Of a DNA stretch of 64,000 bases, positions 17,594-26,594 are shown in pieces. The notes under the pieces were generated by a model, which was not told where the DNA came from, made no database searches, and saw nothing but the letters and a program-made list of their open reading frames with translations. This stretch comes from Flagellimonas_A sp039592695. Its GTDB lineage: Bacteria; Bacteroidota; Bacteroidia; Flavobacteriales; Flavobacteriaceae. The stretch lies in NCBI RefSeq assembly GCF_039592695.1, contig NZ_JBBUTK010000002.1, positions 496,001 through 560,000 on the forward strand. Direction: 5' to 3'. Position 1 is the first letter of the stretch, and each line of letters opens with the position of its first letter. A program made the translations under genes and the position numbers.

Positions 17594-19015
17594 ATGGGCA
17601 ATTTCTGGATCGTTCTCTATGTGGTCGTCACATTTTGGGCCCTGGGCAATATCATTTTTTACGGTGCCAGGCCTACCAAATCGTTGGCGTGGGCCTTGGC
17701 GGTGATTACCTTGCCCTTTGCCGGACCAATTCTTTATTATCTATTCGGGGTCAATAGAAGAAAGTTCCGATTCTTCAAGCGAAAGGAGACTTGGAGAAAA
17801 GCGGTTTTTGATGATTTCTATGACGAATTGGGACGAACCGCGAACACCGTTGAAAACAATAATGCCGTACACGAAAAATTTGTTCGGCTCATTACCAAAA
17901 ATTCCCATCATACCGCTATTTCAGGCAATAAGTTGACCCTACTGAACGATGGTAGGGAAACCTTTGATGCCATTTTTGAGGCATTGGAAAAAGCTGAAAA
18001 GTTCATCCATCTGCAGTATTACATCTTTGAAAAAGGCGAATTGACGGATAGGATGCATGAAATTTTTAAAAAAAAGGCAGCCAAAGGGATAGAGATTCGC
18101 TTGATTTATGATTCTTTTGGAAGTTTTTCCTTTCGGGGAAAGTTTATGAAGAAGTTCAAGGATATTGGCGTAAAGGCCCACCCCATGTTGCCCATCAGAT
18201 TCGGAAACCTTTTGTTCAGCCTCAATTATAGAAACCACAGAAAAATTTTGATCATAGACGGAAAAGTAGGTTTTACAGGCGGTGTAAACGTTTCCGATAA
18301 ATACATTGAACCCGTTTCAGAACTTGGCATTTGGAAAGACCTGCACCTGAAAATAGAGGGACCCGCCGTACAAGACCTGCACCAAATCTTTATTCAAGAT
18401 TATTTTGTGGCCAGCCGAGAGAAACTGCTGGCAAAGAAAAAATACTTGCCGAAACTGACCGAAAAGGGGGCCACCACTTTGCAAATGGTGGCCTCGGGCC
18501 CAGACTCGTTGCATCCGGCAATTTTGCAGCAATACATCGCCATGGTGAATTTGGCAAAAGACGAAGTTTGCATCGCCAACCCCTATTTCATACCAAGTGT
18601 CGCATTATTACAGGCCATAAAAATTGCTGCGCTGAGTGGGGTTGCCATAAAACTCTTGGTGCCCAAAAAATTGGATTCGGCGATGGCAAAATACAGTATG
18701 TTCTCTTATTTTGAACAGCTTTTGGAAGTCGGTGTTCAAGTTTATTTAAGAACCGATTTTTCACACAGTAAGTTGATTATCATTGATGGAGAAATGGCTT
18801 CTGTGGGTTCCGGTAATTTTGATTATCGCAGTTTTGAGCACAATTATGAAACCAATGTCATTGTTTACGACAAGGCAATAGCCCAACGCTTGTTAGCCCT
18901 ATACGAGGATATCAGAGCAGAGGCGACACAATTACATTATGAAATTTTTAAAAGGAGGCCGAAATGGCAAAAATATTTGGAGGGACTATCAAAGTTTTTT
19001 GGCCCGCTGCTTTAA
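17594..19015 (+). CDS. cls: Cardiolipin synthase (phospholipase D family)
   Basis: I prefer the ATG at 17594 (MGNFWIVLYVVVTFWALGN, 473 aa), which starts directly at the first membrane helix; an in-frame start at 17525 would add 23 residues. Two N-terminal helices form the PLDc_N domain. The two phosphatidyltransferase motifs are HRKILIIDGKVGFTGGVN and HSKLIIIDGEMASVGSGNFD, both intact HxKxxxxD. The length matches bacterial Cls (about 480 aa). The enzyme condenses two phosphatidylglycerols to cardiolipin at the inner membrane. The metallopeptidase gene at 19056 follows after 40 bp. Confidence 0.92.
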   Translation: MGNFWIVLYVVVTFWALGNIIFYGARPTKSLAWALAVITLPFAGPILYYLFGVNRRKFRFFKRKETWRKAVFDDFYDELGRTANTVENNNAVHEKFVRLITKNSHHTAISGNKLTLLNDGRETFDAIFEALEKAEKFIHLQYYIFEKGELTDRMHEIFKKKAAKGIEIRLIYDSFGSFSFRGKFMKKFKDIGVKAHPMLPIRFGNLLFSLNYRNHRKILIIDGKVGFTGGVNVSDKYIEPVSELGIWKDLHLKIEGPAVQDLHQIFIQDYFVASREKLLAKKKYLPKLTEKGATTLQMVASGPDSLHPAILQQYIAMVNLAKDEVCIANPYFIPSVALLQAIKIAALSGVAIKLLVPKKLDSAMAKYSMFSYFEQLLEVGVQVYLRTDFSHSKLIIIDGEMASVGSGNFDYRSFEHNYETNVIVYDKAIAQRLLALYEDIRAEATQLHYEIFKRRPKWQKYLEGLSKFFGPLL

Positions 19016-19055
19016 GAAGGCTTCCGTTCATCCAATCGTGATAATCGTTTTGTGC

Positions 19056-19652
19056 ATGGTCTATACCATTGAAGAAAAACAGAAAATATTTCCCAAGGCC
19101 ATCGAAGAAGAGGTCAGGATCGCTTTATCGTATTTTCCAGAATTAAAAGATACCCCCATTGAGTTTAAGTTTAAGGAAAACATCAAAAAGTCGACGATGC
19201 AGGCCCAACCTAATTTTTGGAGCCTCTTGAGACCCAAAAAACACCGTAGCTATTATGTGCTGATCAGTGAGCGGTTTAAAATTTCGGGGAAGCAGTTTCA
19301 GACCAAAGACATCCCCAAAGATGTCATGGTCGGTTGGTTGGGGCATGAGCTCGGACATATTATGGATTATAAAAATCGAGACGCCCTAAATATGATTTGG
19401 TTCGGAATACGGTACCTGTATTCAGAAGACTATATCAAAAAGGCAGAGCGGGAAGCAGATTCCCATGCGGTGGATATGGGTATGGAAAAATACATCTTGG
19501 CCACCAAAGACTTCATCTTGAACATGGCGGGAATCTCAGAGGCTTACAAAAACCGGATAAAACAATATTACCTATCTCCAGAGGAAATCATGATTCTGGT
19601 CAAAGAGCGTGATACGGTGAAACAGCTCAAAAAAGAAATGCCCTTGGATTAG
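19056..19652 (+). CDS. HELGH metallopeptidase, M48-like small zinc protease
   Basis: I use the ATG at 19056 (MVYTIEEKQKIFPKA, 198 aa); the longer frame from 18939 runs inside the cardiolipin synthase gene. The zinc site is GHELGHIMDY, and the third ligand is probably in the EREADSHAVDMG motif about 45 residues on, giving a HExxH...ExxxD gluzincin arrangement as in M48 peptidases. There is no membrane helix, so it is probably cytosolic. It is likely cotranscribed with cls and converges with the GH3 gene, whose stop lies 2 bp away. Substrate unknown. Confidence 0.8.
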   Translation: MVYTIEEKQKIFPKAIEEEVRIALSYFPELKDTPIEFKFKENIKKSTMQAQPNFWSLLRPKKHRSYYVLISERFKISGKQFQTKDIPKDVMVGWLGHELGHIMDYKNRDALNMIWFGIRYLYSEDYIKKAEREADSHAVDMGMEKYILATKDFILNMAGISEAYKNRIKQYYLSPEEIMILVKERDTVKQLKKEMPLD

Positions 19653-19653
19653 C

Positions 19654-21180
19654 TTATTCTTTTTTGGCTACAAAGTCTTCCCAAGAAGCGAATTTTTCCT
19701 CCCCCATCACCCGTTCCATCTTCACTTGTCCACCTTTCTTTTTGTTGTGCGCATTCCAATCATAGAAAACGTCAGGCCGTACCACTGTGGCTTTTACGCC
19801 TTCGAGTGCTTTTGACCGCGCCACTTTGTAATTTTTATTGGCATTTTTCAAATGGTCGTCCAAAGCTTGAGCCAGACGTTGCCCATCCAAAGCCATATTA
19901 TTTGTGCCCAAATACCAGCTGTGGTAAAAACCATCTTCATATCGCTTGGCACATAACGTATACTCCTTGATTTGTACGTCAAACTGATTTTCAAGATGTT
20001 TCACGGCATCATCCAACTTGTTCACGGATAATTGCGACCCCACCGTGTTCAAGAAAAATTTTGTTCTGCCCGTAATCTTTATTTCTGCCCTTTCTACATC
20101 GGTAAACTGTATCGTATCACCAATGATGTAGCGCCATGCCCCGGCCACGGTGCTGATGATGAGCACGTAATCTTGTTCGGGTTGCACATCGGCAAGGGTA
20201 ATCGATGGGGCATCTTGTACGAGCGAGCCGTCTTGGTTGATGTATTCTGCCTTAAAGGGAACAAATTCAAAATAGATACCATTGTTGGTGACCAATTGCA
20301 TGGCATCTGTCTCGGGCCGGCTCTGAAAGGCAATAAACCCTTCAGAGGCCAAATAGGTATCGATGATGGTGATGGGCCTGCCCATAAGGGCATTAAAACT
20401 CTTTTCGTAAGGCCCAAACGCAACGCCACCTGAAGTATATACCTCTAGGTTGGGCCAGACTTCATGAATGTTCTTTGCGCCATGGTGTGAAATGACTTCC
20501 TGTAGCATCAATTCTATCCAAGAGGGGATGCCGCTTATGGCTCCGATATCCCAATTCTTGGCATTTTTGGCAATTTTCTTTACCCGCTCATCCCAATCAT
20601 CGATTTGTGCGATTTCTTCCCCAGGCTTGTAATAACCACGAAACCAAGACGGAATGTTGCTCGCGCTGATGCCGCTGATTTCACCTTCTAAATGCCCATT
20701 GTTTTCGTCTAAATCTGTTGAACTGCCCAACATTAGGGTTTCTTTTTCGAAGAAATCGGCGGGAAGATCAAAATTGCTCAATGCGTACACCTGTTGTAGG
20801 CCTGCATCGCGTATGGCCTTTACCATTTCATCGGTGACGGGTATACGCTTGCTAGTGGTACCTGTTGTACCAGAGCTCAAGGCATAGTAATCGGGTGTTC
20901 CGGGCCAGGTCACATTTTCCTCACCATCATGCAGCCTGTGCCACCACTCTTTATTTATGTTGTCGTAGTCAAAAAAGGGGATGCTGTTGGCAAACGACTT
21001 TTCGGGTTGTTCTGAAGATAGGATATCGTCAAAATTATAGTGCTTTCCGAAAGTGGTGTGCTTTGCGGTCACCAACAAATCGTTCAATACTTTCTGCTGT
21101 TGAAGTATGGGGTCTTTTTCGGGGGACAAGGTGTCGCGAACCTCTATGAACCCTTTAATGATGTTTCCTAAAATCGCCAT
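19654..21180 (-). CDS. GH3-family acyl-adenylating ligase-like protein
   Basis: A 508-residue protein of the GH3 auxin-responsive promoter family, which belongs to the firefly-luciferase adenylating superfamily. Recognisable parts are the P-loop-like YALSSGTTGTTSKRIPVT (with SSGTTG), VYTSGGVAFGPYEKSF, a YLASEGFIAFQ segment, and a YIIGDTIQFTD segment corresponding to the A8 region. Plant GH3 enzymes conjugate amino acids to hormones; the Bacteroidota members are common but their substrates are unknown. Monocistronic on the minus strand. Confidence 0.9.
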   Translation of the reverse strand: MAILGNIIKGFIEVRDTLSPEKDPILQQQKVLNDLLVTAKHTTFGKHYNFDDILSSEQPEKSFANSIPFFDYDNINKEWWHRLHDGEENVTWPGTPDYYALSSGTTGTTSKRIPVTDEMVKAIRDAGLQQVYALSNFDLPADFFEKETLMLGSSTDLDENNGHLEGEISGISASNIPSWFRGYYKPGEEIAQIDDWDERVKKIAKNAKNWDIGAISGIPSWIELMLQEVISHHGAKNIHEVWPNLEVYTSGGVAFGPYEKSFNALMGRPITIIDTYLASEGFIAFQSRPETDAMQLVTNNGIYFEFVPFKAEYINQDGSLVQDAPSITLADVQPEQDYVLIISTVAGAWRYIIGDTIQFTDVERAEIKITGRTKFFLNTVGSQLSVNKLDDAVKHLENQFDVQIKEYTLCAKRYEDGFYHSWYLGTNNMALDGQRLAQALDDHLKNANKNYKVARSKALEGVKATVVRPDVFYDWNAHNKKKGGQVKMERVMGEEKFASWEDFVAKKE

Positions 21181-21242
21181 GGTATAAAATTATAAAAGGG
21201 GACAAGTATCTGTTTGCCCCCTTGGTCTCTTTTTCAGAACTA

Positions 21243-21806
21243 TTAAGCGTTTATTTCCTGTCCTTCGTGTTTGCCTTCCTTGATTTCTTCGATAACCTTA
21301 TCAATAAATGCTGGAAGGTCATCAGGATTTCTACTTGTGGTCAACCCTTCGTCGACCACAACTTCTTCATCAACCCAATTGGCACCGGCATTGATTACAT
21401 CATCTTTGATGCTTTTGTACGAAGTCACTTTTCTGTTTTCAATAACTCCGGCACTGATGAGCAACCAAGGGGCATGACAAATGGCGGCAACGGGTTTGCC
21501 GCTCTTGAAAAAGTCTCGAATGAATTGCAATGCGTCTTCGTTGGTTCGCAAGGTGTCGGGGTTTGAAACACCACCAGGAAGTACCAAACCATTGTAATCT
21601 TGTTCTTTGGCATCGGTGACAACTTTGTTCACGTTGATGGTCTCACCCCAATTGCCATTTTCCCAACTTTTGATTTCGCCCATTTCAGTAGAAACGATAT
21701 CTACGACCGCGCCTTCTGCTTTGAGGGCTTTGTAGGGCTCAAATAATTCCGATTTTTCAAATCCGTTTGTGGCCAAGATGGCCACTTTTTTATTCTGTAG
21801 TTTCAT
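21243..21806 (-). CDS. DJ-1/PfpI family protein (YhbO-like)
   Basis: I use the ATG at 21806 (MKLQNKKVAILATNGFEKSE, 187 aa). The nucleophile elbow AAICHAPWLLISAGV carries the cysteine, the glutamate is in the first loop (GFEKSE), and VLPGGVSNPDTLR is the typical strand-loop. The length and VTSYKSIKDDVINAGANWVDE match the YhbO/PfpI subgroup, described variously as protein deglycases, glyoxalases or stress chaperones; its precise activity is debated. Transcribed alone; short AT-rich gap before xylA. Confidence 0.92.
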   Translation of the reverse strand: MKLQNKKVAILATNGFEKSELFEPYKALKAEGAVVDIVSTEMGEIKSWENGNWGETINVNKVVTDAKEQDYNGLVLPGGVSNPDTLRTNEDALQFIRDFFKSGKPVAAICHAPWLLISAGVIENRKVTSYKSIKDDVINAGANWVDEEVVVDEGLTTSRNPDDLPAFIDKVIEEIKEGKHEGQEINA

Positions 21807-22018
21807 GTTGTTGTTTTTTGTTCCAAACAAAGCTAATTACGCTACTACAGAACCATTTGTCCGTTTGCTATTTTGTTTGACTTATTTGGATAGAAAATTA
21901 CTCGCTACAATTGCAGAGAAAAATAAGGTCAGATTTAGACTGTACAAAAGTTTTTATCAACCCCTAGCGTTTATATTTCGAAAGGCGGATTTCAACCAAA
22001 AAAAGGGGGAGGAGGATA

Positions 22019-23344
22019 TTAAATGTACTGGTTCAAAATATTCTCATACAGCTCCTGTTTGCCGCTGATTTGTTCGGGTTCCCCTTTGTTGTTTGCATAT
22101 TGATATAAATCTATCAGGCTTAGTTTTTCTGCAACGAAATCTGCGCCTTTTCCTTTTTTGAACGATTGGTATCGATGTTGTAGCAGTTCTTCATACTTAG
22201 AATTTTGGAGAACGGCATCCGCTACCAAAAGTGCCCTTGCAAAAGTGTCCGCACCACCGATATGTGCCAAGAAAATGTCTTCTAAATCCGTAGAATTCCT
22301 TCGTGTCTTGGCATCAAAGTTCACGCCTCCACCTTTTAACCCGCCAGCTTTTAAGAAAACGAGCATGGCCTCCGCGGTTTCAAGCACATTGTTCGGAAAT
22401 TGGTCGGTGTCCCATCCGTTTTGGTAATCGCCCCTATTGGCATCAATGCTTCCAAGCATCCCGGCATTGGCTGCCACCTGCAGTTCATGTTGAAAGGTAT
22501 GTTGTGCCAAGGTGGCGTGGTTCACCTCAATGTTCAGTTTAAAATCTTTTTCCAGGTCTTGCTCCCGAATAAAGTTGATGGATGTAGCCGCATCAAAATC
22601 ATACTGGTGCTTCATGGGTTCCATGGGTTTGGGCTCAATGAAAAAGGCCCCTTTGAAACCTTGTGATCGGGCATAGTCCCGAGCCATGCGCATTATCCGG
22701 CCAATATTGTCCTGTTCCAATTTCATATTGGTGTTGAGTAGTGACATATAGCCTTCGCGACCGCCCCAGAACACATAGTTTTCACCGTTGAGTGCGATGG
22801 TGGCATCCAATGCGATTTTTAACTGAGCCCCTGCCCGTGCGACCACATCAAAATTGGGGTTCGAACCCGCTCCGTTCATATACCGCGGATTGGAGAATAA
22901 GTTTGCTGTGCCCCAAAGCAATTTCACCCCCGAGACAGCTTGTTTTTTCTTTAAATAAGGAACGATTTTTTCGATACGCTTTTCAGATTCGGCCAGAGAC
23001 CTCCCCTCATCGACCAAATCATGGTCGTGAAAACAGTAGTAATCGAATCCCATTTTGGTGATGAATTCGAAAGCGGCATCCGCTTTTTCTTTGGCAGCCT
23101 CAACAGGGTCGGTTGCAGTTGCCCAAGGAAAATTTTTGGTGCCAGGCCCAAAAGGGTCGCCACCGGTTCCGCAGAGTGTGTGCCAATAGGCCATGGCAAA
23201 CTTAAAATGTTCGCGCATGGTCTTACCGGCCACTTTTTGCTCAGGATTGTAAAATTTATAGGCCAAGGGGTTGTCAGATTCTTTGCCCTCAAATTTGATT
23301 TCGCCGATTCCTTTGAAGTATTCTTTATTGCCAAGTAGTGCCAT
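22019..23344 (-). CDS. xylA: Xylose isomerase
   Basis: A 441-residue enzyme of the long (class II) xylose isomerase type. It has the N-terminal YKFYNPEQKVAGKTMREH, the active-site FHDHDLVDEG, the metal and substrate segments YVFWGGREGYMSLLNTN, FIEPKPMEPMKHQYDFD, and NHATLAQHTFQHELQ with HIGGADTFARALL. It converts D-xylose to D-xylulose in the cytosol. It lies 2 bp after xylB in the same operon (xylB first, xylA second). No transporter or regulator gene is adjacent, so xylose uptake must be encoded elsewhere. Confidence 0.97.
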   Translation of the reverse strand: MALLGNKEYFKGIGEIKFEGKESDNPLAYKFYNPEQKVAGKTMREHFKFAMAYWHTLCGTGGDPFGPGTKNFPWATATDPVEAAKEKADAAFEFITKMGFDYYCFHDHDLVDEGRSLAESEKRIEKIVPYLKKKQAVSGVKLLWGTANLFSNPRYMNGAGSNPNFDVVARAGAQLKIALDATIALNGENYVFWGGREGYMSLLNTNMKLEQDNIGRIMRMARDYARSQGFKGAFFIEPKPMEPMKHQYDFDAATSINFIREQDLEKDFKLNIEVNHATLAQHTFQHELQVAANAGMLGSIDANRGDYQNGWDTDQFPNNVLETAEAMLVFLKAGGLKGGGVNFDAKTRRNSTDLEDIFLAHIGGADTFARALLVADAVLQNSKYEELLQHRYQSFKKGKGADFVAEKLSLIDLYQYANNKGEPEQISGKQELYENILNQYI

Positions 23345-23346
23345 AT

Positions 23347-24840
23347 CTATATATCGAGTATTAATTTCAATTCTTTTTTCCAGGTTTTATATGCTTTTTC
23401 ATAAAGTGATGGGTCCTTTTCAGGTGTGATGGTCATGACGTGGTCATTTTTTATGTAGGTTGAGAACCTATCATGGTTTCCATCGATTAGGGTACACGCT
23501 CTTGCTGCCCCGATGGCTCCCGTAGTGTCATAAATTTCTATTTCTTTTTGAAGTAGTGTTGCTATGGTATCGGCAAAAATTGCTGAACGGAAGAGATTGT
23601 CATTGCCAGCACGTATTACTTTGGTCTGTATGCCGTCTGATTGCATAATTTCAAATCCGTAGACAAATGAAAACGCTATTCCTTCCAATGCGGCACGGCA
23701 TAGGTGCCCATTGCGATGCCGGTTGAGGTTAAGGTTTACGATACGGGTTCCAATATCTTGATTCAATAACATGCGTTCAGCCCCATTGCCAAAAGGGAGA
23801 ATGACAACCCCATCTGAACCGATGCCTACTTTGCTTGCCAGTTGGTTCATTTCATCGTAGGAAGATACGGCGAGGTTGTTCATCAACCATCGGTATTGAA
23901 TTCCTGCCCCATTGATGCACAACAGTTTGCCAATACGCTTGGTCTGTTTGTTATGGTTTATGTGGATAAAATTATTGACCTTTTGGCATTCTTTGGCAGA
24001 GAGGTTGTCGGTTACGGCATACATCACTCCAGAGGTGCCCCCAGTAGCCGCTACCTCACCAGGATGAAACACATTTAGTGAAAGGGCGTTATTAGGTTGG
24101 TCGCCTGCCCGATAAAGAATTGGGGTGCCCTCTTGAAGGCCACAAACCTCTGCAGCTTCTTTTGAAATTGTACATTGTTCGCCAAATGTGGGTTTTATTT
24201 CAGGAATAAAGTCGGATGTGATTCCGTAGAAATCCAAAAGCTTTTGGGACAAACGATTTTCTTTAAAGTCCCAAAAGATACCTTCTGAAAGTCCAGATAA
24301 GGTAGTGGTGGGGCTTCCAGAAAGGCGAAAGGCGATAAAATCGCCCGGAAGCATCATTTTGTGGACTTTTTCAAATATTTCAGGCTCATTTTGCTTTACC
24401 CAAGCCAGTTTCGATGCCGTAAAATTTCCGGGGGAGTTCAATAGATGGTTGTCGCAATAGTCTTGCCCCAGATCCTTATAAGCTTTTTCACCTATCTCAA
24501 CGGCACGGCTGTCACACCAGATGATGGCCTTTCGTAACGGGTCACCTTGTTTATCGACTAAAACCAACCCGTGCATTTGATAGGCAATGCCCACCCCTTT
24601 TATCTGTTTGGCGGCCACACCATGTGTTTCCTTGATTTTTTTGATGCCTTCACAGACCAGCTGCCACCAAGTTTCAGGGTCTTGTTCGGCCCATCCAGAC
24701 TGGGGGGCATCTATTTCCATTTCTGAATCTGGCACTTGAACGACCCCCAAACTTTTACCGGATACTTTTTCGACAAGGGAAACTTTGATGGAGGAACTGC
24801 CCAAGTCCAACCCCAAATAATATGCTTTCTGCTGGTGCAT
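23347..24840 (-). CDS. xylB: Xylulokinase
   Basis: A 497-residue FGGY-family sugar kinase. The phosphate loop is YYLGLDLGSSSIKVSLVEK, followed by the xylulokinase-type GWAEQDPETWW and the middle GIAYQMHGLVLVD and AIIWCDSRA. The C-terminal half has GGTSGVMYAVTD, ALEGIAFSFVYGFEIM and IRAGNDNLFRSAIFADTIA. It phosphorylates D-xylulose to feed the pentose phosphate pathway. First gene of the xylBA operon; the ATG at 24840 is supported by the immediate GLDLGSS motif. The divergent sRNA promoter lies about 60 bp upstream. Confidence 0.96.
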   Translation of the reverse strand: MHQQKAYYLGLDLGSSSIKVSLVEKVSGKSLGVVQVPDSEMEIDAPQSGWAEQDPETWWQLVCEGIKKIKETHGVAAKQIKGVGIAYQMHGLVLVDKQGDPLRKAIIWCDSRAVEIGEKAYKDLGQDYCDNHLLNSPGNFTASKLAWVKQNEPEIFEKVHKMMLPGDFIAFRLSGSPTTTLSGLSEGIFWDFKENRLSQKLLDFYGITSDFIPEIKPTFGEQCTISKEAAEVCGLQEGTPILYRAGDQPNNALSLNVFHPGEVAATGGTSGVMYAVTDNLSAKECQKVNNFIHINHNKQTKRIGKLLCINGAGIQYRWLMNNLAVSSYDEMNQLASKVGIGSDGVVILPFGNGAERMLLNQDIGTRIVNLNLNRHRNGHLCRAALEGIAFSFVYGFEIMQSDGIQTKVIRAGNDNLFRSAIFADTIATLLQKEIEIYDTTGAIGAARACTLIDGNHDRFSTYIKNDHVMTITPEKDPSLYEKAYKTWKKELKLILDI

Positions 24841-24903
24841 CTGAAGGAGTAATCCTTAAAAATATTGAAAAAGTATTTTAAATGGCGAATCAAAAAGCTT
24901 TCT

Positions 24904-24911
24904 TATCTTTG
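24904..24911 (+). promoter_or_regulatory. Bacteroidota-type -7 promoter element of a small RNA
   Basis: TATCTTTG is an exact match to the Bacteroidota sigma-ABfr -7 element TAnnTTTG. It lies a few bases before the hairpin-rich segment 24917-25006. I see no convincing -33 TTTG box at the usual distance. Confidence 0.55.
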
Positions 24912-24916
24912 TCGCG

Positions 24917-25006
24917 TTGTGTTGGTTCCGAGAACATCGGAACATGTTGTGACATCTAATCGATGTCTATCAATGAAAGGCTTTCCTAAATGGAAGGCTT
25001 TTTTTG
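24917..25006 (+). ncRNA. Candidate small non-coding RNA ending in an intrinsic terminator
   Basis: Just downstream of a TAnnTTTG promoter element lies a roughly 90-nt segment with no start-to-stop frame of note and three hairpins in order. These are GTTCCGA/TCGGAAC (24925-24931 with 24937-24943), GACATC/GATGTC (24951-24956 with 24962-24967), and a terminator stem AAGGCTTTCC/GGAAGGCTTT (24977-24986 with 24992-25001) followed by a T run. The size and context (stand-alone, between xylB and small genes, own promoter and terminator) suggest an independent sRNA. It may be a member of a known Bacteroidota RNA class such as Flavo-1; I could not check this. Confidence 0.6.
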
Positions 25007-25051
25007 TTTGACAAAACAGGGTTTTGTCAAATTCCGAACTTGTTTCGGAAT
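25007..25051 (+). repeat. Two abutting perfect palindromes
   Basis: TTTGACAAAAC (25007-25017) pairs perfectly with GTTTTGTCAAA (25021-25031), and ATTCCGAA (25031-25038) with TTCGGAAT (25044-25051). They directly follow the sRNA terminator. A weaker copy, ATTCC...GGAAT, lies near 25097-25117. They are probably degenerate members of an intergenic palindromic repeat family. Confidence 0.6.
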
Positions 25052-25121
25052 CTGTTTAATTAGATTGTGCTCATAGCAAATGATTTAGCTTAACAAATTC
25101 CGCACCTATCATGGAATCAAT

Positions 25122-25146
25122 AAAAAATCCCGACAAAGGTCGGGAT
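25122..25146 (-). terminator. Terminator of the small gene at 25172
   Basis: On the minus strand, ATCCCGAC pairs with GTCGGGAT around a 4-nt loop (25127-25146), followed by a U run. It lies 25 bp beyond the stop codon of the 51-aa gene. Confidence 0.75.
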
Positions 25147-25171
25147 GAGAACGATTCATAGTATTAAAAAC

Positions 25172-25327
25172 TTAAGCCGTATCGCGAGGCAGATGATGGT
25201 CGCGTTTATCCTCTACCTGATGGTTGATGTCTTGTCCATCAACTTCAGATTTATTGATGGCCTGCTCGCGGAGGCTTTGATTGTTCTTGTTTTTTTCTTT
25301 ATGCTGTTCTTTTTTCTTGTCTGTCAT
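25172..25327 (-). CDS. Hypothetical small hydrophilic protein
   Basis: A 51-residue frame, MTDKKKEQHKEKNKNNQSLR..., ending HHLPRDTA. It is very rich in Lys, Asn, Gln and His, has no hydrophobic segment, and is probably disordered. The intact frame is followed at once by a strong terminator, and a second small gene (25365) lies 37 bp upstream on the same strand, so the two probably form a unit. No family recognised. Confidence 0.5.
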   Translation of the reverse strand: MTDKKKEQHKEKNKNNQSLREQAINKSEVDGQDINHQVEDKRDHHLPRDTA

Positions 25328-25364
25328 AATAGGTGATTTATCAATTCTGTAATTGTTTTAGGCA

Positions 25365-25550
25365 TCAAGGAAAAGCAAAGGTCACAACGGCGTAAACCAA
25401 GGCAAGAACGATGAAAATGATGATGAATGTGGTCCAAGGCACTTTCTTTTTCGGCATTTGGGTCATTCGGTCTTGTACCTTGCCAATGGATTCTTCATTT
25501 TGAGCATCGGATACAACTTTTTTATGCGTTTTATCTTCACTTTTCTTCAT
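25365..25550 (-). CDS. Small single-helix membrane protein, hypothetical
   Basis: A 61-residue protein. The N-terminal 40 residues are charged (MKKSEDKTHKKVVSDAQNEE), followed by one membrane helix, TTFIIIFIVLALVYAVVTFAF, at the very C-terminus, giving a tail-anchored layout. It is likely cotranscribed with the hydrophilic gene at 25172. Function unknown. Confidence 0.6.
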   Translation of the reverse strand: MKKSEDKTHKKVVSDAQNEESIGKVQDRMTQMPKKKVPWTTFIIIFIVLALVYAVVTFAFP

Positions 25551-25650
25551 GTCTTTATGGACTTTTTTCTAAGAAAAATAAAATACCACCTTAAAAACAT
25601 TGATTCAAAAACCACCTTTTTTTGATTCAAAAGGGATTTTTGCGAAAATT

Positions 25651-26592
25651 TCATGAATAATGGTGAAGCACATAGTGTACCAAAGAGGCTGCAAGCTTTG
25701 CCGTTTGGCCATCCAAATCATATTTTGGATTCATTTCAGCGATATCAAGGCTGATGAGTTTTCCCGTTTGTAGGATGGTTGTTAAACTCTCCAAAACGAC
25801 ATCGGGCGAAAAGCCCATGGGCGATGGCGCGCTTACGCCCGGGGTGTATGCAGAAGAAAATCCATCTAGGTCAATGGTGACATAAACTTTGTCCACTTTA
25901 TTGATAAATGCATTGAGCTGGGCATTGATTTCGTTTTGAAATCTTGTGCAAAATTTATCCCGCATCACGTAATCAACATCGAGTCGCTTTGCAGTCCCGA
26001 AAAGGCTTTGGTCGTTGGCGTCTTTTCGTATGCCCAGACAGAGGTAGTGAAACTCTGAATTTTCCTGTGCTATTTGATAAAAAGGCGTGCCCGAATTGTT
26101 GCCCTTTGCATTGTCACGTAGGTCAAAATGGGCGTCAAAATTGATGATCCCGATTTTCTTGTTGTTGCCCAAGTGTTGCTTTACCCCATTAAAATGACCA
26201 TACGCCATATCATGACCACCACCAAGCAGTATCGGGAAGGAACCTTGCTTTAACAAAAAAGCTGTTTTTTGAGATAGAAGATTTTGGGCCTTTTCCATGT
26301 TTTGATTGCTGCAGACCACATCGCCCACATCAAAAAAATGTGTCTTGTTGTCAAGGTGGTTGGGCATTTTTCCCAAGGCAACCCTTATGGCTTCTGGTCC
26401 GTTGATGGATCCAACCCTGCCCTGATTTCGGCGAACCCCCTCATCGCAGCAATAGCCCAACAAAGCAAAAGAGTTATTTAGTGAGGACAGTTCATCAACA
26501 CTTTGGCATTTTACCTTTTCATGCAGGTATAGCAGTTCACCGGAAATTCTTCCTGACCAATCTTCTTTTGATGGGGGGATGTATTCAACCAT
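25651..26592 (-). CDS. hutG: Formimidoylglutamase (arginase family)
   Basis: A 313-residue ureohydrolase-fold enzyme. The manganese ligands are in GGGHDMAYGH, NFDAHFDLRD and TIDLDGFSSAYTPGVSAPSP, which match the arginase/agmatinase superfamily. As the last gene of the hut operon, 2 bp after hutU, it most likely hydrolyses N-formimidoyl-glutamate to glutamate and formamide, the final step of histidine breakdown. The context decides among ureohydrolases. Confidence 0.92.
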   Translation of the reverse strand: MVEYIPPSKEDWSGRISGELLYLHEKVKCQSVDELSSLNNSFALLGYCCDEGVRRNQGRVGSINGPEAIRVALGKMPNHLDNKTHFFDVGDVVCSNQNMEKAQNLLSQKTAFLLKQGSFPILLGGGHDMAYGHFNGVKQHLGNNKKIGIINFDAHFDLRDNAKGNNSGTPFYQIAQENSEFHYLCLGIRKDANDQSLFGTAKRLDVDYVMRDKFCTRFQNEINAQLNAFINKVDKVYVTIDLDGFSSAYTPGVSAPSPMGFSPDVVLESLTTILQTGKLISLDIAEMNPKYDLDGQTAKLAASLVHYVLHHYS

Positions 26593-26594
26593 AA

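Noticed and set aside
25145..25336. 63-codon plus-strand frame rich in hydrophobic residues
   Set aside because: It is the antisense of the small hydrophilic gene at 25172-25327, which has its own terminator. Hydrophobic runs are expected opposite Lys/Asn-rich coding DNA.
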